A stretch of 64,000 nt of DNA, taken from the NCBI RefSeq assembly GCF_009917525.1, contig NZ_QZDU01000006.1:111894-175893 (forward strand). The letters are read 5' to 3'. Each line of letters opens with the position of its first letter. Position 1 is the first letter of the stretch. Below the pieces are notes generated by a model, which saw only the letters and a program-made list of their open reading frames with translations, was not told the DNA's origin and did no database searches. The position numbers and the translations under genes were made by a program. Origin of the DNA: Acutalibacter sp. 1XD8-36. GTDB lineage: Bacteria > Bacillota > Clostridia > Oscillospirales > Acutalibacteraceae. Shown here piece after piece: positions 34,638 to 43,255 of the stretch.

Positions 34638-34951
34638 CGACCTCCCGCTATGCGAAGGAGATGCTCGAAAATCATTCGTTGACCCTGAATGACCTCTGAG
34701 AAATCAGCCGAGTGAAACGCTCCCGCATTGATTTTCATGGTGATTTGATTGATGTTGTTGCCGATCCTTTTTAGCTCGATCAGCAGCGGTTTGACGTCCT
34801 CGGCAACGTGAATTTCCGTGCGCAACGATGTTGCAACAAGAAAATCTGTAATGCTGAGTTGAGCTTTCTTTGCTTTCTTCTGAATCATCTCTTTTTCTGC
34901 TTTGGTCAAGCGAATCGTCAGTGTTTCCGCTCGCTTTCTGGTGTTTTGCAT
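34634..34951 (-). CDS. mobC: MobC-like relaxosome accessory protein
   Basis: A 105-residue ribbon-helix-helix protein: an RAETLTIRLTKAEKEMIQKKAKKA start and the C-terminal ELKRIGNNINQITMKIN that is typical for MobC of clostridial plasmids and elements. It helps melt oriT for the relaxase. ATG 34951 follows AAAGGAGAAAG; the longer frame to 35194 crosses the oriT region and is rejected. Confidence 0.88.
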   Translation of the reverse strand: MQNTRKRAETLTIRLTKAEKEMIQKKAKKAQLSITDFLVATSLRTEIHVAEDVKPLLIELKRIGNNINQITMKINAGAFHSADFSEVIQGQRMIFEHLLRIAGGR

Positions 34952-35221
34952 ACCTTTCTCCTTTCTGAAGTGGGTCCGGGCTACTGCCCGGTTCTTAACG
35001 TGCGGGGCGGACAGCCACGCGCTCTGCTTGCCCCAGCGGGAGGCCCTTACGAGCCTCCCCTGCCGGGAAATCCGGCCTCCGCGCCTTGCCGCAAAACTGG
35101 GCCACAAATGCCCCAAAACGGCCTTCTCGTGGCTTGGTATAGAACTATCTGGATACCGCCGCAAAACGCCCACACGAGCCTGCTGTGGCCTCACAGGGGC
35201 GCAAGTGCCGAAAGCAGCGGC
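34952..35221. other. Candidate oriT region between repA and mobC
   Basis: 270 GC-rich bases without a gene, directly before mobC. Inverted repeats include GGGAGGC (35038-35044) with GCCTCCC (35053-35059), and CCGG-GAAAT-CCGG just after. Location and repeats fit an origin of transfer; the nick site is not identified. Confidence 0.45.
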
Positions 35222-36334
35222 TCATGCCGGACGGACGTTTTCCTTAGAAAATCCAGGGGTTTCAGCACTATCAGGGTCGCAAGGGACGGTAAATTCGGCA
35301 CTGCTCAATGTTGCGTCACTTGCGGCACTTCCGTCACTATCGGGTGGGGCAGAAGAAAAAGAAACGGTAACCAGCCTCTGCCCATTGCTTCGATGGCTGC
35401 GAAAGAAAACACCCTTTTCCTCTAAAATATAGCGCCAACGGTTCATCATCTGCTTGAGGGACTTGGGTGCAATCTCCTTTCCGACCAGCTTACTGACCGC
35501 ACCGGCAAGCTGCGTATTGTTGCCGCTAAATGTCTGTATCGAACGTACAAACTCAGTGAGTGCCGTCAGTTCCTCTGGCATTTCTATTGAACGATTTTCC
35601 AAGCTGTCCTGCACCAATTCCCATGAGCAATCGGATTTTGAGAAACGTAAGTCTAGCTTTCGGGTTTCAATGTCTCGACCGGTGCAGACCAAAGTTGCCG
35701 CGCCCTCACTGCGCTGGCCCCGGTCAAGAATGAAGATGGCGTCCATCGCGCCGCTAATTCCAGTGGTGCCAGAGAGTTTATTGAGCGGGTCGCTGGCGCC
35801 TTGCTTACGCAAATGGTGAACGAGCAGGATGGAGAGCTGCAATTCGTCTGCCAGCTTTTTCAGCTCGCGCACTTCGGCATAGTCGGAGGCGTATGAGATA
35901 TCCTGACCGCCGGAGCGCACGATTTGGAAGGTGTCGATGGCTACCAGCGCGGTATCAGGGTGTTCGTGGATGAACTCTCTGATCTGTTCGCACAAACCTT
36001 GTCCTAACTTCTCAGCGGCCGTAGCAAAAAATGCGTTTGGAGGAGCCTCATCTGTAAGCTGTAGCAATCGGTCTTGCACCCGGCGGAGCGGGTCTTCCAG
36101 GCAGAGGTAGAGGGTCGAGCCTTGCTTGACTGGTAGGTTCCACACCGGTTCACCCTTTGCAATCCTCACACACCAGTCCAGCACCATCCAGGATTTGCCG
36201 TTCTTGGGTGCGCCGCCTAGCATGGATATCCCTTGAGGCAGGAGCGTATCAATGCAGAATTTGCCCGGCTGAAACCTCATGTCCTGTAGGGTTTCGCCGT
36301 CAATGACGGCAAGTCTTTCGATGGGTTTTGGCAT
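35222..36334 (-). CDS. RepA-like AAA/RecA-fold ATPase
   Basis: A 370-residue protein with Walker A GGAPKNGKSWM (residues 40-50), a Walker B region at LVAIDTFQIV, and LLVHHLRKQG and SGTTGISGAMDAIF as in RSF1010 RepA-type hexameric helicases and related plasmid ATPases. A winged-helix-like C-terminal part follows. It probably unwinds or assists replication of the excised element. ATG 36334 has AAAGGA upstream. It is divergent from the polymerase-like gene. Confidence 0.85.
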   Translation of the reverse strand: MPKPIERLAVIDGETLQDMRFQPGKFCIDTLLPQGISMLGGAPKNGKSWMVLDWCVRIAKGEPVWNLPVKQGSTLYLCLEDPLRRVQDRLLQLTDEAPPNAFFATAAEKLGQGLCEQIREFIHEHPDTALVAIDTFQIVRSGGQDISYASDYAEVRELKKLADELQLSILLVHHLRKQGASDPLNKLSGTTGISGAMDAIFILDRGQRSEGAATLVCTGRDIETRKLDLRFSKSDCSWELVQDSLENRSIEMPEELTALTEFVRSIQTFSGNNTQLAGAVSKLVGKEIAPKSLKQMMNRWRYILEEKGVFFRSHRSNGQRLVTVSFSSAPPDSDGSAASDATLSSAEFTVPCDPDSAETPGFSKENVRPA

Positions 36335-36401
36335 ACACACATCAGTCCTTTCGGTAAAATAGAAACGCTCCCAGCTTGAAAAAGTGGGAGCAGTATTCAT
36401 G

Positions 36402-36430
36402 TTGTAAATCGGAAAGGATCCTGGTATAAT
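36402..36430 (+). promoter_or_regulatory. Promoter of the RdRP-family gene
   Basis: TTGTAA (36402-36407), a 17-base spacer and TATAAT (36425-36430), about 20 bases before the start codon. A hairpin, GCTCCCA (36367-36373) with TGGGAGC (36385-36391), lies upstream, between the divergent repA and polymerase genes. Confidence 0.75.
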
Positions 36431-36450
36431 TTTGGCGGGAGGTGAACGGT

Positions 36451-39159
36451 ATGCCGCAGGTCAGGTATAAAATCTATACGTTGTCTGCCAGCGCTCTCAT
36501 GTCCTACGCGCAGGAAGATGCGGAGAGCGGCTATGCCTTTGCGTTGAACGCAAAAGCAACGGAGAAATGCAAAGTGTTGACCGCCCTCCACGAGCAGCAG
36601 GACTGTGCGCTGTTCTTTCAAGCTTTGTGTATTCTGCATGGGGATAGCTACCAGTTACCGATGGAGAACACTCTGATTAGTGACCTGTCGGACGTGATCT
36701 GCTACGTGGATTTCAGCAATATCTTCGACCGGAATGCCGCACAGAACCGTCATGCCGTCCGGCAGAAAAAGGCAGAGAGTATGTTCCGGCCTGAGGGCAT
36801 TGTGCTGGATTTTGGCGCTGGCCCCTGTCGGTATCTGGCATTCGAGCGCTCCAACAGCATGAGCCGCAAGGCACAGCTTTCTTTTGTTCGGGAGGACATT
36901 TACGAGCCGCTACGCCGGAGAATCATGCTGGATATGAAAATTGGGTCGTGCCAGTTGAGCAAACTTTATGCCTACAATGGGCTGATGCTCTCCGGTGGAA
37001 CTCGAATAGACGGTGTTGAAATTGACAGGCCCCACCGGGTGATTGTAATTGATAACCCCGAGGTAACTGTCCATGATGTACCGGTCATTACGGTTGAGGA
37101 CGATGGGAGCGCAGGTAACATCCGCAAGTATCATCGGGTAGAGCGGAGAGAGGAGATCCCAGTAACTCTATTTGACGGCGAGGGCTTGATTTCAAAGCAG
37201 TACGCAGAAATCATTGATAAGGTTTACTGCGGTAAGCATATCCACACGTCGTTTCAGATACGCTTACCATATGTAAAAGGTATGCTCCATCAGGTTGACT
37301 TCAAGGATTTTTTGACCAGCGGGGGCTGTGACACCATTACAGACCTATGGGGCGTTCAGCACAAAGTGCGTGATGTGGATATCATTTTGACAAAGTCCAT
37401 GTTCAAGGGATATGGCTGGCTGACGGAAAATAAAATGAATTGGAATGACTACTGGAGGGCGTTTTCTAAGTACCGATATGCGCTTTACATAACGCAGACC
37501 AGCAAAGAAAAACCGGAGGAGCTTACTACTCTGAATTACCAATTCTTGAACACGGTTTCCATAACTGCCGAAGAGTTTCGGCCACATGATCTGCCGTTAG
37601 GATGGAAGGATTCACCGGCAAAGGACGAGCGTTGCTGGCTCACAAAAGAAACTGAACTGGTCTATTATAGCTACTGCGCGGATGAGAAATTTCGCAAACA
37701 GTACTTTCTATCAGCCCTGGAGCGCAGGTGGTTTTCTAAGAAAAGCAAGGCGTACTACATGGCAAAAATCGTGAAGAAGAACTCGCTATTCATCAATGAG
37801 CCTGTCTACACCAAAGAGCTGGACGCGAAGGCAGAGCAAATTTTGAAACAGTATGCAGTCGGACAACTTATCGTCGCAGGTGACAACCGGTTTTTGTCTG
37901 GCGATTTGCTCGAGTTCCTTACCTTGTTGCTCCCAAAACAGGTGCCAAAAGATAGAGCAAAACGAACATTCTTTGCAGCGGCAATAGGCAACCAATTTGC
38001 GAACAATTTTTATTACGCACCCAAAACTGCTTATGAACATAGCAAAGAATGTACCCTGCTTCGTAATCCCCACATTGCCCGCAATGAGGAAATCCAGTTA
38101 AGCTGTTATGTCAAAGTGGAGCAGATGCGCAAACATTATTTAGGCCATCTTACTGATGTGGTGATGGTGGATTCCCACACTCTGGCGGCAGAGCGTTTAG
38201 GTGGGGCTGATTTCGATGGAGATATGATAAAGACGATTGCAGACCCGATTTTGAATGCTTGTGTGAAGCGTAATTATCAGGAGTATGCCACCGACTTGAC
38301 CAGGCAAACCAGCGGGAATATACCTCTTTTGAAAATACCCGCCGCCGAGCCGCAAATCCGTGACGCTAACGACTGGTATGCCCGGTTTGAAACGGTACGC
38401 AACACCTTTTCATCTCGCGTGGGGCAGATATCAAATGCCGCGCTGGATAGAAGTGTGATCGCTTACAATGAAAATTCTGACTCAGATTTACGCCAGCGCT
38501 GCAGGGAAGAAACGGAGATTCTGGCTATTCTAACTGGCCTTGAAATCGACTCAGCCAAGAGCGGTGTCAAGCCTGACTTGTCGGAGTATCTGAACAAGAA
38601 AGTCGTGAACCGAAGTCTGTTCTTACAATACAAAAAGCTGTTGGATTCGGCAGAAGTTCGCGGCAAATGGTATGAGCCTACCTTCGAGCAAAAGCACAAG
38701 GCGTTCTTTGAGAAGGCGGACTGGAGCAAGGTAGACTCCAACTTGGAGCGGTTGCCGTATTTGGCGTATCAGCTAAAGAAGAATACGCCAAGGGTAAAGC
38801 CCAAGCCTGCAAAGGATAGTGAGCTTTTTACTTTCGCACAGGAGCTTGACTGGAAAGACAGGCTTGACCCGCAAATTCTTTCTTCTGTGTCGGCACTTTT
38901 GAGTGACTACGAGGCTTGCCTATCCCGCATACACGCTTGCCGAGTGCCGGTTCAGAATAAGCAGAGAAAGAATGATATCGAGAGAATTTTGTTCAGCCGT
39001 GGACAGGAAGATATCTTTGATCCGGACGAATTGTACGCAGCTTTCCAGGATATTTCTGCGGAGCGGGTTACGGAAATCCGTGCGGCCATTGTAGAGAGCA
39101 AATGGCATTTTATGGACAGTGAGTCACGATTTGATTTTCTGGAAAGCCATCTACCGTAA
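36451..39159 (+). CDS. RdRP-family (QDE-1/RDR-type) double-psi beta-barrel RNA polymerase homologue
   Basis: A 902-residue protein whose motifs fit the cellular RNA-dependent RNA polymerase family: DGEGLIS (242-248), QIRLPYVKGML (269-279), ILTKSMFKG (312-320), LLRNPHI (536-542), the LTDVVMVDS segment and the catalytic GGADFDGDM (D587, D589, D591). These correspond in order to the motifs of eukaryotic RDR/QDE-1 enzymes; DxDGD coordinates the catalytic metal in this fold and in multisubunit RNA polymerase beta'. Bacterial relatives such as phage SP-beta YonO transcribe DNA, so the template is open. ATG 36451 follows GGAGGTGA. Its own promoter and partner genes suggest a working unit. Confidence 0.85.
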   Translation: MPQVRYKIYTLSASALMSYAQEDAESGYAFALNAKATEKCKVLTALHEQQDCALFFQALCILHGDSYQLPMENTLISDLSDVICYVDFSNIFDRNAAQNRHAVRQKKAESMFRPEGIVLDFGAGPCRYLAFERSNSMSRKAQLSFVREDIYEPLRRRIMLDMKIGSCQLSKLYAYNGLMLSGGTRIDGVEIDRPHRVIVIDNPEVTVHDVPVITVEDDGSAGNIRKYHRVERREEIPVTLFDGEGLISKQYAEIIDKVYCGKHIHTSFQIRLPYVKGMLHQVDFKDFLTSGGCDTITDLWGVQHKVRDVDIILTKSMFKGYGWLTENKMNWNDYWRAFSKYRYALYITQTSKEKPEELTTLNYQFLNTVSITAEEFRPHDLPLGWKDSPAKDERCWLTKETELVYYSYCADEKFRKQYFLSALERRWFSKKSKAYYMAKIVKKNSLFINEPVYTKELDAKAEQILKQYAVGQLIVAGDNRFLSGDLLEFLTLLLPKQVPKDRAKRTFFAAAIGNQFANNFYYAPKTAYEHSKECTLLRNPHIARNEEIQLSCYVKVEQMRKHYLGHLTDVVMVDSHTLAAERLGGADFDGDMIKTIADPILNACVKRNYQEYATDLTRQTSGNIPLLKIPAAEPQIRDANDWYARFETVRNTFSSRVGQISNAALDRSVIAYNENSDSDLRQRCREETEILAILTGLEIDSAKSGVKPDLSEYLNKKVVNRSLFLQYKKLLDSAEVRGKWYEPTFEQKHKAFFEKADWSKVDSNLERLPYLAYQLKKNTPRVKPKPAKDSELFTFAQELDWKDRLDPQILSSVSALLSDYEACLSRIHACRVPVQNKQRKNDIERILFSRGQEDIFDPDELYAAFQDISAERVTEIRAAIVESKWHFMDSESRFDFLESHLP

Positions 39160-39513
39160 CTTGATAATTATCATGAGCTGTTTGCGGATTTCAGGCATAG
39201 CGGCTATCGCATTTTTGGCGATTTGATTTGCGATATCGATGATGAGAACCAGGCTACAGACATAAAGAAATACTTGCGAGATACTGATTCAGTAGCTTTT
39301 CAGCATATGATGAACGCGTATCTCGAGCTACCTTTGCGGCATGATTACAGGGAAGTTGTCGCCTCAAAATGCAGGGAACTGTTGGATAGAGTTGTGCGTC
39401 CAAAGGTGGCGGTGCAGTATGTAGTTGCGCTGGGTAAGCGAGATTTGCTATGGGATTTGCTCATAGACCATATCGAAGAAAATGTTCTCAAGGAGGAGAA
39501 CCATGCTGAATGA
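39160..39513 (+). CDS. In-frame continuation after the RdRP stop codon (118 codons)
   Basis: Directly after the TAA of the polymerase gene the same frame stays open to TGA 39513 with protein-like content (HELFADFRHSGYRIFGDL; LPLRHDYREVVASKC; LLWDLLIDHIEEN). There is no ATG and no ribosome binding site; the first usable start is TTG at 39223. So this is either a distal part of the polymerase cut off by a recent nonsense change, read by stop-codon suppression, or a separate small gene with TTG start. It overlaps the next gene by 11 bases. Confidence 0.5.
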   Translation, partial: LDNYHELFADFRHSGYRIFGDLICDIDDENQATDIKKYLRDTDSVAFQHMMNAYLELPLRHDYREVVASKCRELLDRVVRPKVAVQYVVALGKRDLLWDLLIDHIEENVLKEENHAE

Positions 39514-40357
39514 GCTGGCTGAATTTCGGGCGTACACTGAGCCGCCAATTTACAAAGCAGATAGTAAGCGCGATACAACTTATATGGGACGTTTCACAAT
39601 GGACATGATCCTGGATTTTAACGGCCTGGCCCGGGTGCTGACAGTGCTTGCCCGGGGATATCTGTTTGCAGATGCGGACGAGAATCCCGGAGATAAAATC
39701 GACTATGCTCGTCGTGCACTCTGCGCATGGTGTAGTGTCCCGGACAAAAAGAAAGCCAGCCCTAAAGAGGACTGGAAGTTCAAAAGCGATTTCAGAGAAT
39801 TGCATGGGGAGTTTCCCGAGTTGATGGACAAAAATGGCATGGGGTGGTTTTGCCGTCATGTTCACAATATCGCGCAATTTATGAAGAACAATCCCAATGC
39901 AGTGAGTAAGACAGCGTATGGCAAAGCGGATATCATAGATAAAGAATTCGATGCGGCCTGGCGAAGGAAGGTTGTACAGTTTCAAGTGCCGATTTTCTCG
40001 CACGGCACGAACGGTGCGTGGGTTTTGAGGTTTGATGATGTGCTGGCCGATGCTCTGGAACTGTGGCCGCTGCGAAACAACAGCGTTAATTTGCCGAACG
40101 ATATTCTCGATCGAATTGAAGCACTCCGGCCTGAGAAGGTACCGGCTGAAGTTATCCGCACTTTAGTGGAGTATTACATAGCGAATAAGCCAGAGGATTC
40201 TGAATGGGTCTTGTTGCCGGTCACGAATTTCGACGCATATTTTGGCAGTGCCATGTTCAGTAGAAAGTGGCTGCCAGCTATTCCTGAGAGTATTATCATG
40301 CGGAAAAAGGAACGGTTGGGAGTTGCAAGATTTCGAGCGAGTCAATCTATTTTGTAA
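39503..40357 (+). CDS. Unrecognised protein co-transcribed with the RdRP homologue
   Basis: A 284-residue soluble protein of unknown family starting at ATG 39503 behind AAGGAGGAGA, which lies inside the preceding frame, so translation is coupled. Visible features are a central CRHVHNIAQFMKNNP segment and C-terminal EWVLLPVTNFDAYFG and RKKERLGVARFRAS. There is no membrane span. The tight link makes it a candidate partner, loader or nuclease for the polymerase; none of these roles is shown. Confidence 0.7.
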   Translation: MLNELAEFRAYTEPPIYKADSKRDTTYMGRFTMDMILDFNGLARVLTVLARGYLFADADENPGDKIDYARRALCAWCSVPDKKKASPKEDWKFKSDFRELHGEFPELMDKNGMGWFCRHVHNIAQFMKNNPNAVSKTAYGKADIIDKEFDAAWRRKVVQFQVPIFSHGTNGAWVLRFDDVLADALELWPLRNNSVNLPNDILDRIEALRPEKVPAEVIRTLVEYYIANKPEDSEWVLLPVTNFDAYFGSAMFSRKWLPAIPESIIMRKKERLGVARFRASQSIL

Positions 40358-40458
40358 ATAATATATTCTGAGGTAATAATGGGTCAGCCTTGGGTCGGGT
40401 GATCATATTATACCCCTTGAGGTCCTCGCCAATCAAAGCGAACAGGGAAGGTACTACT

Positions 40459-40890
40459 GTGAAAGTCATCTTAGTTTATTGGAGCGGCACCGGCAACACC
40501 GAGGCCATGGCCCAGGTCGTTGCTGAGGGCGTGCAGGCCCAGGGCGGCGAGGTCGCGCTGTTCACCGCTGGAGAGTTTGACGTTGACATGGCAGGCTTCT
40601 TTAACGCCATCGCTTTCGGCTGTCCATCCATGGGCTCAGAGGAGTTGGAAGAGAGCGAATTCGCGCCCATGTTCGCCGCCCGTGAGCCGGAACTGAAGGA
40701 CAAACCCATCGCCCTGTTCGGCTCCTATGGCTGGGGGGATGGGGAGTGGATGTGCACCTGGGCCGATACCTGCAAATCTAACGGCGCTATATTGGCCTGT
40801 GAGCCGGTCATCTGCAACGAAGCGCCAGACGAAGACGCCCTGGCCCAGTGCAAAGCGCTGGGCGGAGCACTGGTCTTAGCAGGGAAATAA
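40459..40890 (+). CDS. Flavodoxin (GTG start)
   Basis: A 143-residue short-chain flavodoxin, an FMN electron carrier that replaces ferredoxin when iron is short. The phosphate loop WSGTGNTEAMA and the isoalloxazine-contacting GSYGWGDGEWM are present. GTG 40459 follows GGGAAGG and starts directly before KVILVYW. It precedes the iron-type importer and fits the iron-saving theme of this cargo. Confidence 0.9.
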   Translation: MKVILVYWSGTGNTEAMAQVVAEGVQAQGGEVALFTAGEFDVDMAGFFNAIAFGCPSMGSEELEESEFAPMFAAREPELKDKPIALFGSYGWGDGEWMCTWADTCKSNGAILACEPVICNEAPDEDALAQCKALGGALVLAGK

Positions 40891-41213
40891 GGGAGTAAAT
40901 ATAGATGGAGCCGGCCTTGAATCCGTTCACGCGGCAGGCCGGTTCCGCCTTTGATGGGTGCGTTTTGCAAGCCCAGAATGTCCGATGTTCAAAACCTACA
41001 AATCAAACTTATGGTTTACCGTGCTATCTATCGTGTTTCTACAAAGTTTCAAATTCATTGCGGCCTGCATTGACAATACCTACATCTGATGATATAATTT
41101 CGCTTGGATTAGTCATCGCTAACTCGATGTCATGTGTTAATAGAGGTTCAATGCAGATTGCATCGTAAGGTTAGTTTCTGCTAATCAAATCGTATCTAAA
41201 GGAGACGTCCACC
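40891..41213 (+). promoter_or_regulatory. Control region of the Fe-type ABC importer: promoter and two palindromic boxes
   Basis: A hairpin at 40907-40946 (CCGGCCT with AGGCCGG) may end the flavodoxin transcript. TTGACA (41070-41075), a 17-base spacer and TATAAT (41093-41098) form the promoter. TTAG-TCATCG-CTAA (41109-41122) covers the transcription start, and TTAG-TTTCTG-CTAA (41171-41184) lies in the leader. Both fit the box that recurs through this island. Confidence 0.75.
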
Positions 41214-42263
41214 ATGAGAAAACTTATCCCCATTCTTCTGACCGTACTGATTCTCTGCTCCGCCATCCTCACTGGATGCGGCTCCACTCCAGAAACAAAC
41301 TCCAGTGAGCCAGCCTCTACAGCTTCTTCCGAGGGGCAGTCCGAAAGCGTCGCATACCCCATCACGGTTTCACACATCTATGGCGAGACCGTGATTGAGT
41401 CCAAGCCTCAGCGTGTTGTCAGCATCGCATGGGAAAACTCCGCCGCGCCGCTGGCCCTGGGCGTGACCCCGGTAGGTGTGTCAGAAGCCAACTACGGTCT
41501 TGTCACCGAGCACAAAATCCATCCCTGGACAGACGAGGCTTTCCAGTCCTTGGGCGTAGACAGCCCCCATGTTTTCAACGACACAGACGGCTTTGATTTT
41601 GAGGCCATCAGCGATGCCGAGCCTGATTTGATCTTAGCTGTGAACTCAGGCATGACCCAAGAGGAATATGACACCTTAAGCGAGATTGCCCCCACTGTGG
41701 CCTACCCGGAAAAACCTTGGCAAGTTAGTTGGCGTGATTCTGCCCTCATTGCCTCCAAGACCATTGGCATGGAAGAAGAAGGGAAAAAGCTGGTAGAGGA
41801 CACGGAAAAGCTGATTGCGGAGAAAGCGGCCGAATATCCGGCCCTGGCGGGTAAAAAAGCCATCTTCTGCTGGATCAGTCCTGATGACCTGAACACCTTC
41901 TCTATCTACCTTCCCGGTGATTCCCGGGCCGACTACTTGAACGATTTCGGCTTGGACTTGCCGGACAGCATCCGTAAGTTAGCCCAAACTACCAGCGATT
42001 TCTACATAAATGTCAGTCGAGAAAACGCAGACCAGCTCAGCGATGTGGAAATGATCGTAGTCTACGGCAATGCCGCCAACCTGGAAACAATCCAGGCCGA
42101 CGCCTTAATGAACCAGATCCCCGCAATCAAAAACGGCGCGGTGGCCTTCATTGACGACGCCTCCGCTCTTGCGGGCGGGGCCTCTCCCAGTGTGTTGTCC
42201 ATCCCATACAATATCGATACCTATCTGAAACTGCTGAACGATGCAGCTGAGGCAGTGAAATGA
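41214..42263 (+). CDS. Siderophore/iron ABC transporter substrate-binding lipoprotein
   Basis: A 349-residue class III (FhuD/FepB-type) binding protein: lipoprotein signal with LTGC (Cys22), a Ser/Thr/Glu-rich linker, then two lobes beginning PITVSHIYGETVIESKPQRVVSI and an EPDLILAVNS strand typical of iron-siderophore binders. It feeds the two FecCD permeases and the ATPase that follow in one operon. Iron chelates are likely; haem or cobalamin are alternatives. Confidence 0.9.
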   Translation: MRKLIPILLTVLILCSAILTGCGSTPETNSSEPASTASSEGQSESVAYPITVSHIYGETVIESKPQRVVSIAWENSAAPLALGVTPVGVSEANYGLVTEHKIHPWTDEAFQSLGVDSPHVFNDTDGFDFEAISDAEPDLILAVNSGMTQEEYDTLSEIAPTVAYPEKPWQVSWRDSALIASKTIGMEEEGKKLVEDTEKLIAEKAAEYPALAGKKAIFCWISPDDLNTFSIYLPGDSRADYLNDFGLDLPDSIRKLAQTTSDFYINVSRENADQLSDVEMIVVYGNAANLETIQADALMNQIPAIKNGAVAFIDDASALAGGASPSVLSIPYNIDTYLKLLNDAAEAVK

Positions 42264-43255
42264 TCAGGAGGCGCACATTATGCCTGCTGTGCCTGCTGGT
42301 TTTCCTGATTCTGTGCGCTGTGGCCTCCGTATCATATGGAGCCAAACCCGTCAGCCTCCACAGTATATTTGCGGCGTTGGGGCTGGGCAGCGGCCCGGAG
42401 TTTGAGGTCAGCGTGGTACAGGCCCGCATCCCCCGCACACTTTTCGGGGTGATCGCCGGGGCGGCCCTGGGCGTCTCCGGCGCACTGATGCAGGCCCTTA
42501 CCCGCAACCCTATTGCTGACCCCAGTATTTTAGGTATTAACACCGGGGCCTCTCTATTTGTGGTCAGCGGCATGGCGTTTTTCCACATCAGCAGCAACAG
42601 TCAATACATCTGGTTGGCCTTTGCCGGGGCCGCGCTGACCGCCGTTGCTGTCTACGGGCTGGCATCCTTAGGCCATGGCGGGGCTACGCCCATTAAACTT
42701 GCCTTAGCCGGGGCGGCGGCAAGCACGGCACTTCAGTCCCTGGTGAATACGATAATGCTGCCTGACACCCAGGTGATGGATCGCTTCCGTTTCTGGCAAA
42801 CGGGCAGCATTGGCGGGGTGACTTGGGAAGACATTGCCGCCCAGTGGCCCTACCTGGCCGTGGGGTTCATAGCCAGCCTGCTACTGGCCCCGGCGCTGAA
42901 CACCCTGGCCCTGGGGGACGAGGTCGCCACAGGCCTGGGCCTGAATGTGGCTCTGGTGCGGGGTACAAGCGCTTTGGCCGGTGTGCTGTTGTGTGCGTCC
43001 GTCACGGCGCTGGCAGGGCCTATCGGCTTTGTTGGGCTGATGGTGCCCCACTTTATGCGGCTGCTCCTTGGGCCGGATATGCGCTGGGTAATGCCTATGT
43101 CAGCCTTGGGCGGCGGAGGCCTGCTGCTGGCCGCCGATGTGCTGGGCCGTGTGCTGGGCGGTGCCGGGGAGGTTGAAGTGGGCATTATTACGGCCCTGCT
43201 GGGCGCGCCGGTGTTCATCTTCATTGTGAGAAAGGTCAAGGTGCGTGCCCTATGA
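42260..43255 (+). CDS. FecCD-type ABC permease, first subunit
   Basis: A 331-residue permease of the iron-siderophore/B12 (FecCD) family with about 10 membrane helices. Family blocks are ARIPRTLFGVIAGAALGVSGALMQALTRNPIADPSILGINTGA and AGPIGFVGLMVPHFMR, the cytoplasmic coupling region. The ATG overlaps the binding-protein stop (ATGA). Confidence 0.93.
   Translation: MIRRRTLCLLCLLVFLILCAVASVSYGAKPVSLHSIFAALGLGSGPEFEVSVVQARIPRTLFGVIAGAALGVSGALMQALTRNPIADPSILGINTGASLFVVSGMAFFHISSNSQYIWLAFAGAALTAVAVYGLASLGHGGATPIKLALAGAAASTALQSLVNTIMLPDTQVMDRFRFWQTGSIGGVTWEDIAAQWPYLAVGFIASLLLAPALNTLALGDEVATGLGLNVALVRGTSALAGVLLCASVTALAGPIGFVGLMVPHFMRLLLGPDMRWVMPMSALGGGGLLLAADVLGRVLGGAGEVEVGIITALLGAPVFIFIVRKVKVRAL

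Noticed and set aside
34952..35194. Longer MobC frame from 35194
   Set aside because: It crosses the repeat-rich likely oriT and is Arg-rich as expected for non-coding GC-rich DNA; ATG 34951 has a strong ribosome binding site.
38201..38230. Possibility that the DFDGD protein is a viral palm-type RdRP or reverse transcriptase
   Set aside because: There is no GDD/YxDD palm motif set; the DxDGD motif and surrounding blocks belong to the double-psi beta-barrel polymerases.
40907..40946. Strong terminator after flavodoxin
   Set aside because: The hairpin is good, but no T-run follows, so it is reported only as a structure within the control region.
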